A stretch of DNA of 64,000 bases from JASLEW01 sp035544895 (GTDB taxonomy: Bacteria > Acidobacteriota > Thermoanaerobaculia > Multivoradales > UBA5704): NCBI GenBank assembly GCA_035544895.1, contig DASZZM010000056.1, forward strand, positions 76,679-140,678, read 5' to 3'. The notes below the pieces were generated by a model. That model saw nothing but the letters and a program-made list of their open reading frames with translations. It did no database searches and had not been told where the DNA came from. The position numbers were made by a program, and so were the translations under genes. Of the stretch, positions 34,031-42,144 are shown one piece after another (the stretch's first letter is position 1; each line of letters starts with the position of its first letter).

Positions 34031-36664
34031 ATGGGTTTGACAGCCAATGGCTGGAGCGCGCTCGACGTGCTGCCGGGCCTCTATTTCCTGCTCCTCGCCG
34101 GTGTCCTGGCGGCCGTCCTCGGCCGCTGGTACGACGCCCTGCCGCGCTGGGCGCTGCTGGTCTTCCTGGGTCTGCCGCTGGCGCTCTTTTTTCGCGCCCT
34201 GTTCTGCGGCGGCGTGCAGCTGCCACTCGAGGTGTTGCGGATGCACATTCCCTTCCGCGAGCTGCCGCCCGAAGGCACGCATTCGGTGTTTTTGCAGCGC
34301 GATCTGGTGCACCAGATCGCGCCCTGGGCGCTCGAGGTCAAACGGGCGTTGCGTGCCGGCCGCTGGCCGTTGTGGAACCGATACGTGGGGGCCGGCATGC
34401 CGCTGATGGCCGATCCCCAGGCCCAGGCCTTCCAGCCCCTGGTGCTCGCCGTCTATCCCTTGACCCTATGGTCGGGTTGGGCGGTCACCGGGGCGCTCAA
34501 AGTCTGGTTGGCCCTGGTCTTCACCTTTCTGTTGCTGCGCCGGCAAGGGCTCGCGGAAGCGGCGGCCCTCGGAGGTGCGGTGGCCTACGGCCTGGGCAAC
34601 TTCCTGCTGCTCTGGCTGGGCTGGCCCATGGCCAATGGCGCCGCTCTCTTGCCGGTGGCGCTCTATGCCGTGGTGCGCTGCGACGTCGCGGGCGGCCGCC
34701 GCGACTGGCTGCTGTTGACCCTGACCCTGGCGGCATTGCTGCTCGCCGGCCATCCCGAGATCATGGCCTACGTGATCGGCTTCGCGGGCCTGTTCCTGCT
34801 CGATCGGGCACGCTGCCGGGAGCGCGGACGCGGGGGCCTGATCGCACGCGGCGCCCTGGCCCTGGGAATCGCGACGGCCCTGGCCTCGCCGGTCCTGCTG
34901 CTCGCCCGGGCCTACCTGCCCACCACCTTGCGCGCCGCCGCCGTCAGGCAGCTGCTGGCGCCGCGCCCGGTGGCCGAGCTCTGGCATCAGCTGCTGCTGC
35001 CGCAGACGCTGATGGAGTGGCGGCAGGAGGCGGCCGGCCGGCTGCTGCCGATCGCCGCGCCGCGGGCGCTGGGGGACCAGTACTCCGCCTACTGGGGTAG
35101 CGGCAACTTCATCGAGCACGCGGGGAGCTTCGTCGGCACGGCAAGCCTTCTTCTGGTCCTCGTTGCCCTGCTGCCCAGGAAAAAACTCACCTGCCTTGAG
35201 AGGGTGGGGGCGTCCCCTTCCCCCCCGGCCACCGCCGGGCAGGGACCCGGCGGCTCTGGAGAACCGGGAAGGGGATCCGCGGGGGTTGCGGGGGGCGATC
35301 CGAAAGACGGGCGGCGGCCCCAGGAGCGGCTGCTGCTGGCGGCCCTTGGCGCCAGCCTTCTGCTGCTTATCGGGCCTCCGGGCCTCGAGAACCTCGAAGC
35401 GCGGCTGCCGCTTCTCGGCGTGCTCGCGGTCCACCGCAACCTGCGCATCCAGGTGCTGATCGCCTTCTGCCTCGCCTACCTCGCCGCTTGCCAGCTCGAC
35501 CGCTGGCTGTGCGGCGAGAGGCGGCGCGGCGGCGTGGCTGGCGCCGCCATTGTCCTTGCCGGGGTCCTCGCCTGGGGCTACCTGGGACATGTCAACGCCG
35601 GCACGACCTGGCGCGAAGACTCCGTGCACCTGTCCTGGATGTGGCTGGGCGGCGCGGTGCTGGCGGCGAGCGCCACCCTGCTGCTGCTCGCCGGGACCTC
35701 GCGCGCTCCCGGCGCCGCCGGGTCCCGGGTGGCGCGCGCGGCCCCCTGGCTGCTCTGCGCGCTGATCGGCGGAGAGCTGTTCTACGGCAATTTCTCGGCC
35801 AATCCGCCGAGCGGGAAACGGCTCGCCTTTCCGCTGACGCCGCCGATCCGCTTCCTGATGCGCCACCTCGGGGATGCCCGTATAGTCGGCCTCGGCCGGG
35901 CCTTTTCGGCGAATTTTCCGGAGGTCTACAGGCTTGCCGACGTGCGCATCGACAATCCTTCAATGCCTTACGCTTATGAGCTCGCCACGGAGAGCCTCAA
36001 GAGCCGCCGCTTCGCGCTGGAGCCCTTCTTCATCCACCCGGAGAGCCCGCTGTACGACCTGTTCGGCGTCCGCTACGTGCTCTCCTTTGCGGGTGCGCCG
36101 CTGCCCTTCCCGGCCGTGCTCCGGGACCCGGCTGGATGGGTGTTCGAGCGCCCGCATGCGCTGCCGCGCCTCTTCTTGCCGTCGCGCACCGAGGTGAGCC
36201 GCGGCTCGGCGATGTGGACCGCGTGGCTTGCGGGCAACGACGACTTTGCGCGGCGCGCGCTGGCCGAGCCGAGCCCGGCGGTCTCCAGGGAGTGGCATGC
36301 CGAGCTTCCGGACTCCTCGGCCCTGAGCCTCGCCGCCATGCACGGTCCCGGCAGCGAGCCCGAGCGGATCTCGGCGCGTGCTCGCCTCGTCGAGCCGCGG
36401 CTGCTGGCGGCGAGCATCGATCAGGACGGCGCCTGGCATGTCCTTGCCGGCGGCGAGCGCCATCCCACCGTGCTCGTCGATGGCCTCCTGGTCGGAGCCT
36501 GGCTGCCGGCAGGAGACCAGCGCGTCGAGCTGATCTACCGGCCCGCGCCCTTCATCGCGGGATGCGTCCTTGCCGCCTTGGGCCTCGCCGCCGCCGTAGC
36601 CTGGTGCTCGCCGGCGCCGGTCCGCTTCCCGGAGAGGGAGCCGCGCGAGCGCGCGGGTGGCTAG
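34031..36664 (+). CDS. YfhO-like polytopic membrane protein (GT-C-like), with an in-frame repeat insertion
   Basis: 877 residues with roughly a dozen membrane helices. The N-terminal region (HQIAPWALEVKRALRAGRWPLWNRYVGAGMPLMADPQAQAFQPL) and the later YDLFGVRYVLS match YfhO-family proteins, thought to modify cell-surface polymers. Residues about 382-431 derive from repeat copy B (35174-35325), inserted in a loop between two hydrophobic segments; flanking sequence resumes with PQERLLLAALGASLLLL. The following methyltransferase gene overlaps by eight bases, which suggests one surface-carbohydrate unit. The sugar and acceptor are unknown. Confidence 0.8.
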   Translation: MGLTANGWSALDVLPGLYFLLLAGVLAAVLGRWYDALPRWALLVFLGLPLALFFRALFCGGVQLPLEVLRMHIPFRELPPEGTHSVFLQRDLVHQIAPWALEVKRALRAGRWPLWNRYVGAGMPLMADPQAQAFQPLVLAVYPLTLWSGWAVTGALKVWLALVFTFLLLRRQGLAEAAALGGAVAYGLGNFLLLWLGWPMANGAALLPVALYAVVRCDVAGGRRDWLLLTLTLAALLLAGHPEIMAYVIGFAGLFLLDRARCRERGRGGLIARGALALGIATALASPVLLLARAYLPTTLRAAAVRQLLAPRPVAELWHQLLLPQTLMEWRQEAAGRLLPIAAPRALGDQYSAYWGSGNFIEHAGSFVGTASLLLVLVALLPRKKLTCLERVGASPSPPATAGQGPGGSGEPGRGSAGVAGGDPKDGRRPQERLLLAALGASLLLLIGPPGLENLEARLPLLGVLAVHRNLRIQVLIAFCLAYLAACQLDRWLCGERRRGGVAGAAIVLAGVLAWGYLGHVNAGTTWREDSVHLSWMWLGGAVLAASATLLLLAGTSRAPGAAGSRVARAAPWLLCALIGGELFYGNFSANPPSGKRLAFPLTPPIRFLMRHLGDARIVGLGRAFSANFPEVYRLADVRIDNPSMPYAYELATESLKSRRFALEPFFIHPESPLYDLFGVRYVLSFAGAPLPFPAVLRDPAGWVFERPHALPRLFLPSRTEVSRGSAMWTAWLAGNDDFARRALAEPSPAVSREWHAELPDSSALSLAAMHGPGSEPERISARARLVEPRLLAASIDQDGAWHVLAGGERHPTVLVDGLLVGAWLPAGDQRVELIYRPAPFIAGCVLAALGLAAAVAWCSPAPVRFPEREPRERAGG
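35174..35325 (-). repeat. Dispersed repeat copy B, inside the YfhO-like gene (opposite orientation)
   Basis: Bounded by CCCAGGA at 35174-35180 and 35319-35325. It contains GGGGGCGTCCCCTTCCCCC, the hairpin CCGCCGGG-N6-CCCGGCGG (35232-35253) and a GGGGGCGATCCG module. It is reversed relative to copies A and C, so it encodes a different peptide (GASPSPPATAGQGPGG), yet the frame stays open. Boundary-to-boundary distance is 145 bases; the flanking repeats differ by one C, which restores the frame. Confidence 0.75.
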
Positions 36665-37952
36665 AGTGACGCCCGCTGCCGAACGGTTGCTGGTGGTGCG
36701 GAGGGGCGGCGAGGAGCTCGCGCACTCGCCCGAGTTCCAGTACTTGCGCTCGTGGAATCTGGGGGAGATCGAGGCGGTGTTCGGGGCGCCAGCCATCCTC
36801 GACGACCCTGCCGGCGGCGATCCGGTGGTGGACCAGGACTGTTCCCACGTGCTTCTGCTGGCCGATCCCAACGTGCTGCTCGGGCGGCGCAGCGTGGCGG
36901 CGATGCGCCGCCGGCTGGAGGAGGGCTGCGACGTAGCCTGTCCGGCGCTGCTGGCGGACGCGCTGGCGGCGCTGCCGGTGCCCGCGGCAGCAGACCCGGT
37001 CCAGGCCGGCGCGGCCGGGCTGACGAGCGCGGCCGGGCCAACGGACACCGCGGTGCCGCCGCCCGGCCGCGAGCCCGTCTACACCTTGCTCGGCTTCGAG
37101 CGCGTCGAAGAGGCGATCCTGGCCCGCCAGGGGCAAGGCGTGGAGACGCCGGGCTCGCATCTGCCGGTGTCGCTGTGGCGAAGTTCGGCCCTGCGGGCGG
37201 CCGCCCCGGATCTCGCCTGGGGCGGGTTGCTCGCCGCGGGTTCGGCTGCCGGAGGGTCGGCAGCAGCGGGGACGGCGGTGCCGGCCGAGCTCGCACCCGG
37301 CCTGCGGCGGGGCCTTGCCGGCGTCTACCACCGGTTCGTCGATTACTACGCCGAGGTCCGCGACGACATCCTGCCCTTCGTGCCGGCAGGGGTGCGCGAG
37401 GTGCTCGAGATCGGATGCGGGCGCGGCGCAACCGGCAAACTCCTGCAAGAGCGCTTCGGCTGCCGCGTGACCGGAGTCGAGCTCAACCCGGTGGTCGCCC
37501 GCGAGGCGGCGCGCCACCTCCACGCGGTGCTGGCCGGGGACGTCGAAACGCTGGCGATCCCCGGACGCTACGACCTGATCGTGGCGCTCGAGCTGTTCGA
37601 GCACCTGACGCGCCAGGAGGAGTTCCTGGCCCGCATGCGGGCCCTGCTCGAGCCCGGAGGGACCATCCTGCTGTCGGTCCCCAACGTCGGCCATCACGCG
37701 GTGGTGGAAGACCTCCTCGCCGGGCGCTGGGACTACCTGCCGATCGGCTTGCTGTGCTACACCCACTACCGGTTCTTCACCCGCGCCACGCTGGAAAGCT
37801 GGTTTCACCGCTGCGGCTTTCCGCATCCGCGCCTCGTGCCGCAGCCGACCGAGCTGCCCGGCCGCTTCGCCGCGCTGGCCCGCGACGGTCCCTTCGAGCT
37901 GGACCTCGAGAGCCTGGGCACCAAGGGTTTCTACGTGCTGCTAGGGGATTGA
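36657..37952 (+). CDS. SAM-dependent methyltransferase with an extra N-terminal domain
   Basis: 431 residues. The C-terminal half is a class I methyltransferase: motif I VLEIGCGRGATGKLL near 250, acidic loop VTGVELNPVV, motif IV YDLIVALELFEHL and post-I RALLEPGGTILLSVPN. The N-terminal 190 residues contain hydrophobic strands and HVLLLADPNVLLGRRS, reminiscent of a degenerate GT-A glycosyltransferase, with no clear DxD. The start is GTG 36657, overlapping the YfhO-like gene. Likely methylates a glycan or lipid intermediate; the substrate is unknown. Confidence 0.8.
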   Translation: MARVTPAAERLLVVRRGGEELAHSPEFQYLRSWNLGEIEAVFGAPAILDDPAGGDPVVDQDCSHVLLLADPNVLLGRRSVAAMRRRLEEGCDVACPALLADALAALPVPAAADPVQAGAAGLTSAAGPTDTAVPPPGREPVYTLLGFERVEEAILARQGQGVETPGSHLPVSLWRSSALRAAAPDLAWGGLLAAGSAAGGSAAAGTAVPAELAPGLRRGLAGVYHRFVDYYAEVRDDILPFVPAGVREVLEIGCGRGATGKLLQERFGCRVTGVELNPVVAREAARHLHAVLAGDVETLAIPGRYDLIVALELFEHLTRQEEFLARMRALLEPGGTILLSVPNVGHHAVVEDLLAGRWDYLPIGLLCYTHYRFFTRATLESWFHRCGFPHPRLVPQPTELPGRFAALARDGPFELDLESLGTKGFYVLLGD

Positions 37953-38216
37953 CCCCCGGCACAACCCATAGGAAACGGCATCCCTCGGCTGCGCCCTCGT
38001 CGAGCTCCGCAAGTCCGCCGGCTTGACCCTCAAGGAGCTATCCGCCGGCGTGACTGAGGCCCGCGACCCTAACGAGCTAAGCTAAAGCTAGCCTTTCAGG
38101 TATTCCAGGAGGCGATAGGGAAGCGCCAGCTCGGCCCGATCCAGACGCCGGAAAGAACCCGGCTGCCGTGGCGCTCGGGAAGCTCGGGGGGCCAAAGGGC
38201 GGTCGGGCGCGCGCCG
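37953..38216. other. Gene-poor gap with a possible HTH gene fragment
   Basis: A short plus-strand reading 37996-38085 gives LVELRKSAGLTLKELSAGV, which resembles the first two helices of an XRE-type helix-turn-helix, then stops at TAA after 29 codons. It has no start codon or remaining domain, so at best it is a remnant. The rest shows nothing recognisable. It marks the left edge of the A+T-richer module. Confidence 0.3.
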
Positions 38217-38558
38217 CTAAGATGACTCCCGAGGAGCAGCGGGAGGCTGCTCGGGTGCGATGGCAACCGAAAGACTAGGCTGACGTAGCTCAATCTCAAG
38301 CGGAATTTTGGCAACAACTCTCCAAGCGCCGGCCTTTTTCCGAGGCTCTTCTACCAGTAACCAGAAAAGGCCTAATTCGGGAATAGGAAACTGCCGAAAT
38401 ATAACTGTCTGCCGAAAACCCATATTCTCGCCCGTAAGATCTAGAGCGAAGGTGTGTCTCGAAATTCTCTTCCCCGACGGACTCACAACGGTAAGACGTT
38501 CGATTGCCGTCTCTGGTTCCGAACGATCAGATCTTACCCACCAAGAAACCAGATTCAT
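38217..38558 (-). CDS. DUF6941-like small protein, third gene of an A+T-richer toxin-antitoxin module
   Basis: 113 residues, mostly beta strands. NMGFRQTVIFRQFPIPELGLFWLLVEE then WRVVAKIPLEIEL resembles the conserved C-terminal half of DUF6941 proteins; the family's usual N-terminal part is not obvious, so it may be truncated. The ATG overlaps the stop of the HTH gene (ATGA), indicating an operon of toxin-like, HTH and this gene. The function is unknown. Base composition is clearly lower in G+C than flanking genes, a sign of recent transfer. Confidence 0.65.
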   Translation of the reverse strand: MNLVSWWVRSDRSEPETAIERLTVVSPSGKRISRHTFALDLTGENMGFRQTVIFRQFPIPELGLFWLLVEEPRKKAGAWRVVAKIPLEIELRQPSLSVAIAPEQPPAAPRESS

Positions 38559-38890
38559 ATTAGGTCGAAGCTGGCAACTCTTTCTGCTGCTGTTAGGCTA
38601 TCTTCAACCCACCTCACGCGCAAATCCTTTTTTACTACCGCAATGTGAATTGTGCAATCCACGGCAGCAGCCAAGCGTGAAAGCTGCTCTACAGTCAGAT
38701 TCTCGTTGCCCGCCATAACGCTTGAAATGTAAGGTGCGCTTACCTTGAGTGCTCTCGCAAGCTGAGCTTGGTTCATGGGCTTCTCTCGCGCTCGCATCAT
38801 GCGCGCTAGGCCAACTGTAAACTCAAGCAACGCAAGCGACGGCCAGTCGTTTACTGACCCCTTACGCATTCCGTTTCGCTTCGTTTTCAT
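38555..38890 (-). CDS. XRE-family HTH protein, probable antitoxin
   Basis: 111 residues. A helix-turn-helix occupies about 38-85 (MNQAQLARALKVSAPYISSVMAGNENLTVEQLSRLAAAVD), followed by a small beta unit (CTIHIAVVKKDLRVRW). It is the pattern of HigA-like antitoxins that bind DNA and neutralise a RelE-fold toxin. ATG 38890 is preferred because GGGGAG lies eight bases upstream and the previous gene stops two bases before it; ATG 38905 is an alternative. Likely represses the promoter at 39337-39354. It is A+T-rich like its partners. Confidence 0.78.
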   Translation of the reverse strand: MKTKRNGMRKGSVNDWPSLALLEFTVGLARMMRAREKPMNQAQLARALKVSAPYISSVMAGNENLTVEQLSRLAAAVDCTIHIAVVKKDLRVRWVEDSLTAAERVASFDLI

Positions 38891-38892
38891 CT

Positions 38893-39336
38893 TCACACTC
38901 CCCATCCCTGTAGAATTCTTTGGGAGACCCCTTGTTCTTTTTCTTGAAAGTAAGTGGCGCGGAGCTCTACTGCTTCGTCGATCTGGTCATCGGGCGTTGA
39001 GTCTGTCTTCACGAAACCGCTTGTGCAGATAATCTTTGCTCCGTCTTCGAAGAATAATACTCTAAGTAGGACGCGCGCGACCCTTTTCTGTTTTTTAACC
39101 TTTTCCCAGGCCTTGAATTCGCATATTTCGTCGCGAAGCTTCCTCGCTCGCTCTTCTACCTCGAAGGGGGGTCCGTGCTGTGGAACCCATTGGCGCATGA
39201 TTGAGTCAAGGTCTCTTACAGCTCTTGGATAAGCCTGTCTGCTTTCAAGTAGGAAGTGCTCTACCTGGCACGAGCCGCTCTCGTCGCAAAGGGCGTAGAT
39301 CGAGTAGCGCCAGCTCTGAATCTCTCGAAGGGTCAT
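38893..39336 (-). CDS. RelE/HigB-fold toxin-like protein (phage Gp49-like)
   Basis: 147 residues. The C-terminal two thirds match the RelE/HigB-like fold. A helical part (FEVEERARKLRDEICEFKAWEKVKKQKRVARVLL) leads to a strand pair FFEDGAKIICTSGFVKTDSTPDDQIDEAVE, where FVK and the following Asp/Thr are family hallmarks. Such toxins cleave mRNA on ribosomes. An HTH gene starts two bases after its stop (toxin-first, HigBA order). An inverted repeat (39337-39354) touches its start codon. Whether it is toxic is untested. Confidence 0.75.
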   Translation of the reverse strand: MTLREIQSWRYSIYALCDESGSCQVEHFLLESRQAYPRAVRDLDSIMRQWVPQHGPPFEVEERARKLRDEICEFKAWEKVKKQKRVARVLLRVLFFEDGAKIICTSGFVKTDSTPDDQIDEAVELRATYFQEKEQGVSQRILQGWGV

Positions 39337-39354
39337 GTTAACCTATAGCTTAAC
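39337..39354. promoter_or_regulatory. Inverted repeat at the start of the toxin-HTH operon
   Basis: GTTAA-N8-TTAAC with TATAG in the centre, abutting the start codon of the toxin-like gene. TTGACT lies just upstream at 39363-39358. Position and symmetry fit an autoregulatory operator overlapping the promoter. Confidence 0.5.
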
Positions 39355-39389
39355 GGAAGTCAAGATGCCGCCAGCGCTGCGGCCGTGAA

Positions 39390-39525
39390 GGGGACACCCC
39401 CGCCCCTGACGCATGGACGAGTTTCGTTCTAGTCCCCACCGCCTTCGGCGACCCCGAGGGATGAAACTTCCGCCATGTTGCTTGAACTGTAAACGACTCC
39501 TCTGGCTGGCGGAGTTTCGTTCTAG
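39390..39525. repeat. Dispersed repeat family, right-end modules (copy E)
   Basis: GGGGACACCCCCGCCCCTGACGC then ACGAGTTTCGTTCTAG (39390-39432) matches the reverse of copy C's end base for base over most positions. GAGTTTCGTTCTAG recurs at 39512-39525, 93 bases on, and supplies the stop codon of the aminotransferase gene. The stretch between them contains no gene. Confidence 0.55.
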
Positions 39526-40649
39526 CCGACGGCCGCGGTCTTCCGCGCCCAGGTTTTCACGACGCCTGCCATCCGTTCCAGCGCCTGGGAAAATCGGTCG
39601 CCGGTGGCTCCGAAGCCCAGCCGGAAGTGGGCCGGCAGCTCGAAACAGTCGCCGGGGGCCAGCAGCACGCCGCGCTCGACCAGCGCCTGGCAGAAGGGGC
39701 GCGCGTCCTCCTCGCTCACCAGCCAGGGGAAGGCCGTGAGCCCGCCGCGCGGGCGCACCCAGCCCAGCACCTCCGCGTGTTCCTTCATGAAGGCGTCGAG
39801 CGCGGGCAGGTTGCGCCGTGCCGCCTCGCGCGTCCTTCCCAGGATGACGTCGCGGCGCCGCATGGCGATCTCCCCCAGGATCTCGCTCGCGGAGCCGGGG
39901 GAGATCGAGAAATATGCCCGAGCGTTCAGATAGTCCTGCCGGCGCCGGGCGTCATGCTCGACGATCCAGCCCAGGCGAATTCCGGACAGGGGAAAGGCCT
40001 TCGAGAAGTCATGGATCACAGTTGCATGCGGCAGACGCGACGCCGACCGGGTCTCTCGGCCGTGGTAGACGGGATGGTAGACCTCGTCGCTGACCAGCTG
40101 GATGCCGCGTCCGGCGGCGAAGGCATGCAGCTCATCCCACTCCTCGTCGAACAGGGTCGCGCCAGTGGGGTTGTGGGGGTTGTTCACCAGGATGAGCTTG
40201 GTCCGCGCGTCGGCGAGCCGCGCGATCTCTGCGACGTCGATGCGGAAGCCGCCTTCTCGCCGCAGGCAGTAGAACCGGGTCTCCAGTCCCAGCGATTGGG
40301 GAAGGGCCGCGAAAGGAGGATAGCCGGGAAGCGGCAGGACCACGTTGGCGCCCGGCTCCGCCGCCAGCCACATGAGGATGACCAAGGCCTCCGATGCGCC
40401 GGTGACCACCTGCACGCACTCCGCTTCGACGCCCTGCATCTCGGCGATCGCGGCGCGCAAGCCATCGTCCCCGGCGGGCCGGCCGTAGGAAAGCCGGTGT
40501 TGCAGGAACCGCTGCCGCTCCGCCTCGCCGGCGAGCTCCAGCACCTCGTCGAGCGTCCAGCCCGGGCCCGTGCTCGCCGCCAGGTTGTATTCGATGTCGT
40601 GCTCGTGCGCGGCGAGCCAGGTCTCCAGCAGGAACGGCTTGAGTTGCAT
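39522..40649 (-). CDS. PLP-dependent aminotransferase (fold type I, capreomycidine-synthase-like group)
   Basis: 375 residues. The internal Lys lies in HDFSKAFPLSGIRLGW, and the cofactor contacts NPHNPTGA and SDEVYHPVYHG are present. The N-terminus LETWLAAHEHDIEYNLAASTG and the C-terminal VRPRGGLTAFPWL resemble the VioD/arginine-analogue PLP branch, as does the gene at 45278. ATG 40649 follows GGAGGTG. It is divergent from arcA. A role in arginine-derived amino-acid metabolism is inferred from context; a general aminotransferase remains possible. Confidence 0.82.
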   Translation of the reverse strand: MQLKPFLLETWLAAHEHDIEYNLAASTGPGWTLDEVLELAGEAERQRFLQHRLSYGRPAGDDGLRAAIAEMQGVEAECVQVVTGASEALVILMWLAAEPGANVVLPLPGYPPFAALPQSLGLETRFYCLRREGGFRIDVAEIARLADARTKLILVNNPHNPTGATLFDEEWDELHAFAAGRGIQLVSDEVYHPVYHGRETRSASRLPHATVIHDFSKAFPLSGIRLGWIVEHDARRRQDYLNARAYFSISPGSASEILGEIAMRRRDVILGRTREAARRNLPALDAFMKEHAEVLGWVRPRGGLTAFPWLVSEEDARPFCQALVERGVLLAPGDCFELPAHFRLGFGATGDRFSQALERMAGVVKTWARKTAAVG

Positions 40650-40866
40650 CGGGCACCTCCTGGCGAAGGCGAGCCCCTGCCTGCGGTCGTCTGCGGTCGG
40701 CCGCGGCCGGCCGCGGCTCGTCTCCCCGGCCAGCCTACCAGGCCGATGACCCAGTACCAAGGCGGCGGCCAGGAAGGCCGGACGGCCCCGATATCTGTTG
40801 TAGAATTCGCCGCCGCGACACCCGGCCGCGCGGCCCTGCCTTTCGATCGTCGAGCAGCCTCCAGAG

Positions 40867-42144
40867 ATGAGCATTCGAGTCGATTCAGAGATCGGACGCC
40901 TGCGGCGCGTCCTCGTCCACCGGCCGGGGCGCGAGATCGACTGGATGGTGCCGTCGATGATGGCGGACCTCCTGTTCGACGACATCCTCGACGGCGACGA
41001 GGCGCGCGAGGAGCATGCGCTGTTCTGCGCCGTGCTGCGCCAGGCCGGCGTCGAGGTGCTCTACGCGCAGGATCTGCTCGCCGACGTCCTCGGTTATCCG
41101 GGGCCGCGCGGGCAGCTCCTTGCCGAGCTCGAGCGCGACTACGCGGTGCCGCCGCGGCTGGTGCAGCGGCTGGGCGAGCTGCCGCCGGGCGAGCTGGCCG
41201 CGACCCTGGTCGAAGGCATCCGCGCCTCCCCGCGGGCGCCGGAGCCCGCCAGGCGGCAGTTCTTCGAGCTCAACCCGGTGCCCAACTACTTCTTCCAGCG
41301 CGACCCGCAGGTCGTGCTCGGCAACCGGCTGGTGGTCTCGTCGATGGCGACCGAGGCGCGGGAGCGCGAGCCGCTGCTCGCCCGCACCCTGATCGAGGGG
41401 CATCCATCCTTCGCCGACCTGGGCGCGATGTTCGAGATCGAGGTCCCGCCCTCGGGGGCGCCGCAGCACGACCCCCACTTCCCCTATCCGACTCTCGAAG
41501 GCGGCGACGTGGTGGTGCTCTCCCCCGAGATCGTCCTGGTCGGCATCAGCGAGCGCACCAACCGCAGCGGCGCCGAGGTGTTCGCCGAGTACCTGCGGCT
41601 CGAAGAGACCTCGTTTCGCCATCTCATCCTGCTCGAGCTGCCGCACCGGCGCAGCTACATGCACCTCGATACGGTCTTCACTCACATCGACCGCGGCCTC
41701 TGCCTGGCCTACCTGGCGGCCATCGAGCCCGGCGGGCCGGAGGCGGCCCGCGTCTATTCGGTCGACCTCTACGCGCGCGAGCTGGCCTTCACGCGCCGCC
41801 CGGCGCTGCTGCCGCTGCTCGCCGAGCTCGGCCTGCCTCTCGAGGTCGTGCCTTGCGGTGGCGGGTTGGATGCCATCGATCAGCAGCGCGAGCAGTGGAC
41901 CGACGGCGCCAACGCCTTCGCCATCGCGCCCGGAGTGATCCTGCTCTACCGCCGCAACCGCAAGACGATCGAAGAGCTCGGGCGCCGCGGCTGGCGCGTC
42001 CTCGCCGGAGACGAGGTGGCGGCCGGCCGCCACGACCTCCTCGCCGGCGGACCCGCGGTGGTGACCCTGCTCAGCAACGAGCTGTCGCGGGCGCGCGGCG
42101 GCCCGCGCTGCATGACCATGCCGCTGGCGCGGGACCCGGTGTGA
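40867..42144 (+). CDS. arcA: Arginine deiminase
   Basis: 425 residues, normal length. Catalytic elements are FFQRDPQVVLGN (Asp), LEGGDVVVL (Glu/Asp), SYMHLDTVFTHI (His) and the nucleophile Cys415 in GGPRCMTMPL. It converts arginine to citrulline and ammonia, first step of the deiminase pathway. The next gene (carbamate kinase) overlaps as GTGA, and an ornithine carbamoyltransferase lies at 49281, so all three pathway enzymes are present; no ArcD antiporter gene is seen. A TAGAAT box at 40801 may serve as -10. Confidence 0.92.
   Translation: MSIRVDSEIGRLRRVLVHRPGREIDWMVPSMMADLLFDDILDGDEAREEHALFCAVLRQAGVEVLYAQDLLADVLGYPGPRGQLLAELERDYAVPPRLVQRLGELPPGELAATLVEGIRASPRAPEPARRQFFELNPVPNYFFQRDPQVVLGNRLVVSSMATEAREREPLLARTLIEGHPSFADLGAMFEIEVPPSGAPQHDPHFPYPTLEGGDVVVLSPEIVLVGISERTNRSGAEVFAEYLRLEETSFRHLILLELPHRRSYMHLDTVFTHIDRGLCLAYLAAIEPGGPEAARVYSVDLYARELAFTRRPALLPLLAELGLPLEVVPCGGGLDAIDQQREQWTDGANAFAIAPGVILLYRRNRKTIEELGRRGWRVLAGDEVAAGRHDLLAGGPAVVTLLSNELSRARGGPRCMTMPLARDPV

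Noticed and set aside
37953..38216. A complete HTH gene before the A+T-richer module
   Set aside because: Only about 29 codons resemble an HTH, with no start codon and an early stop.
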